Source of the DNA: Conexibacter arvalis
GTDB lineage: Bacteria > Actinomycetota > Thermoleophilia > Solirubrobacterales > Solirubrobacteraceae
Length of the DNA: 64,000 bases
NCBI RefSeq assembly: GCF_014199525.1
Contig: NZ_JACHNU010000006.1
Location: forward strand, 1 to 64,000
Reading direction: 5' to 3'
How positions within the stretch are numbered: position 1 is the first letter of the stretch; each line of letters opens with the position of its first letter. A model generated the notes under the pieces. That model was not told the origin of the DNA. It saw nothing but the letters and a program-made list of their open reading frames with translations, and searched no databases. Below are positions 61,592-64,000 of the stretch, piece by piece. A program made the position numbers and the translations under genes.

Positions 61592-62146
61592 ATGGAGGAC
61601 GGCTACGTCATCGACCGGCCGAATCGCGCGAAGACCTCTTCGAGAACGACACGCGCGATCGTCGTGCTGCTGCTGCTCGTCTCCGCGGGCCTGATGTCGC
61701 TGGTCATCTTCGGCGGCTGGGGCGGCCTGCAGGGCAGCAAGCTCAACCAGGTCGTCTACCTCGGCCTGTACCTCCTGATGGCCTACCTCGTCGCGAGATG
61801 GAACCGCGGCGTGCTGCCGGTCGCCGCGGCGCTGGCGATCATCCTGCTGATCTTCGCCGCGATCTCCGGGCCGGAATGGCTCGAGCGCGACAAGACCGGC
61901 TTCGCCACGCCCGAGCTGATCTTCGGCGGCGACGGCCTCGAGTCGTCGGTGATCGCGATGCTCACCTTCCTGCTGATCCCGGTCCAGGTGCTGCTGATCG
62001 CCTTCGCAGCACAGGGCTTCCGCCAGGACTGGCACGTCGAGGTCGAGGTGCCCAAGAGCCGCGCCCAGTGGTCGGGCGCCGCCCCGCGCAGAGTCTCGAC
62101 GCGCCCCGGCGCCCGCCGCGGCACGACGACCGGCGCGAGCCGCTGA
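61592..62146 (+). CDS. Small integral membrane protein (184 aa)
   Basis: Not recognised. Four hydrophobic segments: AIVVLLLLVSAGLMSLVIF, VVYLGLYLLMAYLVA, LPVAAALAIILLIFAAI and IAMLTFLLIPVQVLLIAFAA. The last 40 residues form a basic cytoplasmic tail. Transcribed from the region divergent to tRNA-Leu(UAG); convergent with the next gene. Confidence 0.72.
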   Translation: MEDGYVIDRPNRAKTSSRTTRAIVVLLLLVSAGLMSLVIFGGWGGLQGSKLNQVVYLGLYLLMAYLVARWNRGVLPVAAALAIILLIFAAISGPEWLERDKTGFATPELIFGGDGLESSVIAMLTFLLIPVQVLLIAFAAQGFRQDWHVEVEVPKSRAQWSGAAPRRVSTRPGARRGTTTGASR

Positions 62147-62150
62147 GCGG

Positions 62151-63098
62151 CTACGGCACCAGTACGAGCTTCGTGCCGCCGGTGCCGGCGCGCTGGCGCT
62201 CCCACGCGCGCTCGACCTCCGACAGCGGCAGCCGCTCGACGTCGACCGTCAGCCTTCCGGCGAGCGCGTGCTCGCACAGCGCGGCGTAGGCGGCCGCCTT
62301 CTCCTCGGGCGGCACGAGGAAGTTCGTGTGGCCGCGGATCTCGGCGAGCTTCCCGCGGATCGCCGCCGACGGGATCGACGCCAGCGGGCCGGCCGACTGG
62401 CCGATCTGGATCAGCCGACCGCCGGGGCCGAGCGCGCCGAGCGCCGCTGCGGCCGGCTCGCCCCACAGCGGGTCGATCACGACGTCGACGCTGCCGCCCG
62501 CAGCGGCGCGGAAGGCGTCGGTCAGGTCCTCTCCGGCGACCTCGCCGTCGAAGCGGACGGTCGCGTCGGCGCCGAGCTCCGCGGCGCGCGCCAGCGCCTC
62601 GGCGTCGCGGCCCGCGGCGACGACGCGGCCGGCCCCGAGCAGCTTCGCGCCCTGCACCGCGATCCGGCCGAGGACGCCGGTCGCGCCGAGCACGAGCACC
62701 GTCTCCCCCGGCTCGACGCGCGCCCGCCAGCTGAGCGGCAGCCATGCCGCCAGCCCGGCGATCCCGAGCGTGACGGCGACGCCGTCGTCGAGCCGGTCGG
62801 GCACGGGCAGCAGCCCGGACTCGAGCACCGCGGCGCGCTCGGCCATCGAGCCGAACGGGTGGACGGGCTGGTCGAACCAGACACGGCGGCCGTCGGCCAG
62901 CCGCCCGACGCCCTCGCCGCCGGCGACGAACGGCACTCTCGCTCTGCCGGCGTAGAAGGTCCCAGCCGCCTTGCTGACGTCGACCGGGTTGACGCCCGCG
63001 GCGGCGACCTCGACGACCACCTCGCCGGCGCTCGCGACCGGCTCCGGGAAGTCGCGCAGGCGCGGCGTTCCGTATTCCTCGACGACGGCGGCTCGCAT
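62151..63098 (-). CDS. Quinone oxidoreductase-like MDR protein
   Basis: A 315-aa medium-chain dehydrogenase without zinc ligands. Family landmarks are VVVEVAAAGVNPVDV, GGEGVGRL and the NADPH site VLVLGATGVLGRIAVQGAKL. Matches NADPH:quinone reductase/zeta-crystallin-like enzymes. ATG 63098. Its stop lies 4 nt past the convergent membrane-protein stop. Confidence 0.9.
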   Translation of the reverse strand: MRAAVVEEYGTPRLRDFPEPVASAGEVVVEVAAAGVNPVDVSKAAGTFYAGRARVPFVAGGEGVGRLADGRRVWFDQPVHPFGSMAERAAVLESGLLPVPDRLDDGVAVTLGIAGLAAWLPLSWRARVEPGETVLVLGATGVLGRIAVQGAKLLGAGRVVAAGRDAEALARAAELGADATVRFDGEVAGEDLTDAFRAAAGGSVDVVIDPLWGEPAAAALGALGPGGRLIQIGQSAGPLASIPSAAIRGKLAEIRGHTNFLVPPEEKAAAYAALCEHALAGRLTVDVERLPLSEVERAWERQRAGTGGTKLVLVP

Positions 63099-63258
63099 GG
63101 CGCGCGACGATATCAGCGGCTCCGCTCCGCCCCGGGCCGCGCGCCGGCCCCGGGCGGTCAGCCGCAGCGGCGCCGCGCGGGGGGCCGGCTTCGCCGCGAT
63201 GGCCAGAGTTCGCGCCCGCGCGCCCGATCGCGGCCGCGCGCCCGGTAGCGTGGCCGCC

Positions 63259-64000
63259 ATGCTGACCCTGCACGATCCCGCCGACGTCCGCCAGATCGCC
63301 GCGACGTACGAGACGCACACCCCTGCCGACGTGACGGCCGCCTGCGAGCGCGCGGCCGGCGGCGCCGAGCTGTGGGGGCGCACCCCCGGGCCGCGGCGCG
63401 CGGCGGTGCTGCACGCCGCCGCCGCGCTGCTGGAGCAGCGCGCCGACGCGATCGCCGCCGACATCACCCGCGAGGAGGGCAAGCTCGTCGCCGACGCGCG
63501 CGCGGAGACGCTGCGCGCCGCGGCCGTGCTGCGCTTCCACGCCGGCGAGGCCGAGCGGACGCACGGCGAGGCCGGCGACGCCGGCGATCCCGGCACGCTC
63601 GCCTACACGCGCCGGCGGCCGCTCGGGGTCGTCGCGCTCGTGACGCCGTGGAACTTCCCGATCGCGATCCCCGCGTGGAAGCTGGCGCCGGCGCTCGCGG
63701 CCGGCAACGCGGTCGTGCTGAAGCCGTCGACGCGCGCGCCGGGCGGTGCGCTGGCGCTCGTCGCCGCGCTGCGCGACGCGGGGCTGCCGGAGGGCGTCGT
63801 CGAGGTCGTGATCGGCGGCGCCGACGTCGGCACCACGCTCGCCGACGACGCGCGCGTCGCGGCGCTGTCGTTCACCGGCTCCAACGCCGTCGGCGACGCG
63901 GTGCGCGAGCGGGTGCAGGCGCGCGGCGCGCGCTTCCAGGGCGAGCTCGGCGGCAACAACCCGCTGGTCGTGCTGGCCGACGCCGATCCCGCGCGGGCGG
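63259..64000 (+). CDS. Aldehyde dehydrogenase, truncated by window end
   Basis: The first 247 residues of an ALDH. It opens MLTLHDPADVRQIAATYETH; the cofactor region is ALVTPWNFPIAIPAWKLAPA, with NAVVLKPSTRAPGG, the oxyanion/NAD strand SFTGSNAVGD and the catalytic Glu in FQGELGGNNPLVV. The catalytic Cys would lie beyond the window. Similar to the complete ALDH at 54046-55416 but clearly a separate paralogue. Confidence 0.92.
   Translation, partial: MLTLHDPADVRQIAATYETHTPADVTAACERAAGGAELWGRTPGPRRAAVLHAAAALLEQRADAIAADITREEGKLVADARAETLRAAAVLRFHAGEAERTHGEAGDAGDPGTLAYTRRRPLGVVALVTPWNFPIAIPAWKLAPALAAGNAVVLKPSTRAPGGALALVAALRDAGLPEGVVEVVIGGADVGTTLADDARVAALSFTGSNAVGDAVRERVQARGARFQGELGGNNPLVVLADADPARA

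Overview
The window comes from a high-GC actinobacterium, probably of the Solirubrobacterales/Thermoleophilia type (Conexibacter-like). This is inferred from overall composition, a short exported protein with the N-terminal pattern common in that group, LAL-type LuxR regulators and an HtaA-domain protein; it was not tested by any search. Genes are dense and often overlap by 4 nt. AGA is used as a routine arginine codon, which is unusual at this GC content.

Layout. 1-9,500: tRNA-Glu and tRNA-Leu, a kelch/collagen-like exported protein, a large LAL-LuxR regulator, a NarL-type two-component pair, a frameshifted LLM-family oxidoreductase, DoxX, and a tiny gene with a clear promoter. 9,449-18,615: a glycerol/dihydroxyacetone locus with glpD divergent from glpF-dhaK-dhaL-glpK-dhaM; DhaM is fused to HPr and enzyme I, so it carries its own phosphorelay. 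18,600-30,900: mixed housekeeping and exported genes (IscA/HesB-like, TauE/SafE, GroES-like, HtrA protease, hydrolase, sulfotransferase, DUF1963, NYN, a repeat-rich BAAT-N-like protein, ParB-like) and an HtaA-domain protein behind a DtxR/IdeR-like iron box. 30,870-32,870: a lower-GC island with a lone reverse transcriptase of the Abi/unknown-group type, preceded by a possible structured RNA.

32,894-51,088 (minus strand): one very long apparent operon of 16 genes. It has a DapA-like aldolase, a zinc alcohol dehydrogenase, a large exported glycosidase-like protein, a complete dipeptide-type ABC importer, RidA, a Gfo/Idh dehydrogenase, a creatininase-family enzyme, an enolase-superfamily enzyme, three Amidohydro_2-type hydrolases and one unrecognised enzyme. 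Twelve consecutive junctions overlap by exactly 4 nt. An IclR regulator is divergent, with 19-bp direct repeats between. A second IclR gene faces a U32-like/aldehyde dehydrogenase pair and has its own paired operator-like motifs. The set reads as uptake and stepwise breakdown of an unknown, probably glycosylated or lactone/amide-containing compound.

55,437-64,000: tRNA-Pro, tRNA-Gly, tRNA-Trp, tRNA-Leu(UAG), an SDR, YjbR-like protein, secreted amidase, PadR regulator, two tandem XRE regulators (one with a LexA-type box at its start), an ArsR regulator, a small membrane protein, a quinone reductase-like enzyme and the 5' part of an aldehyde dehydrogenase cut by the window end.
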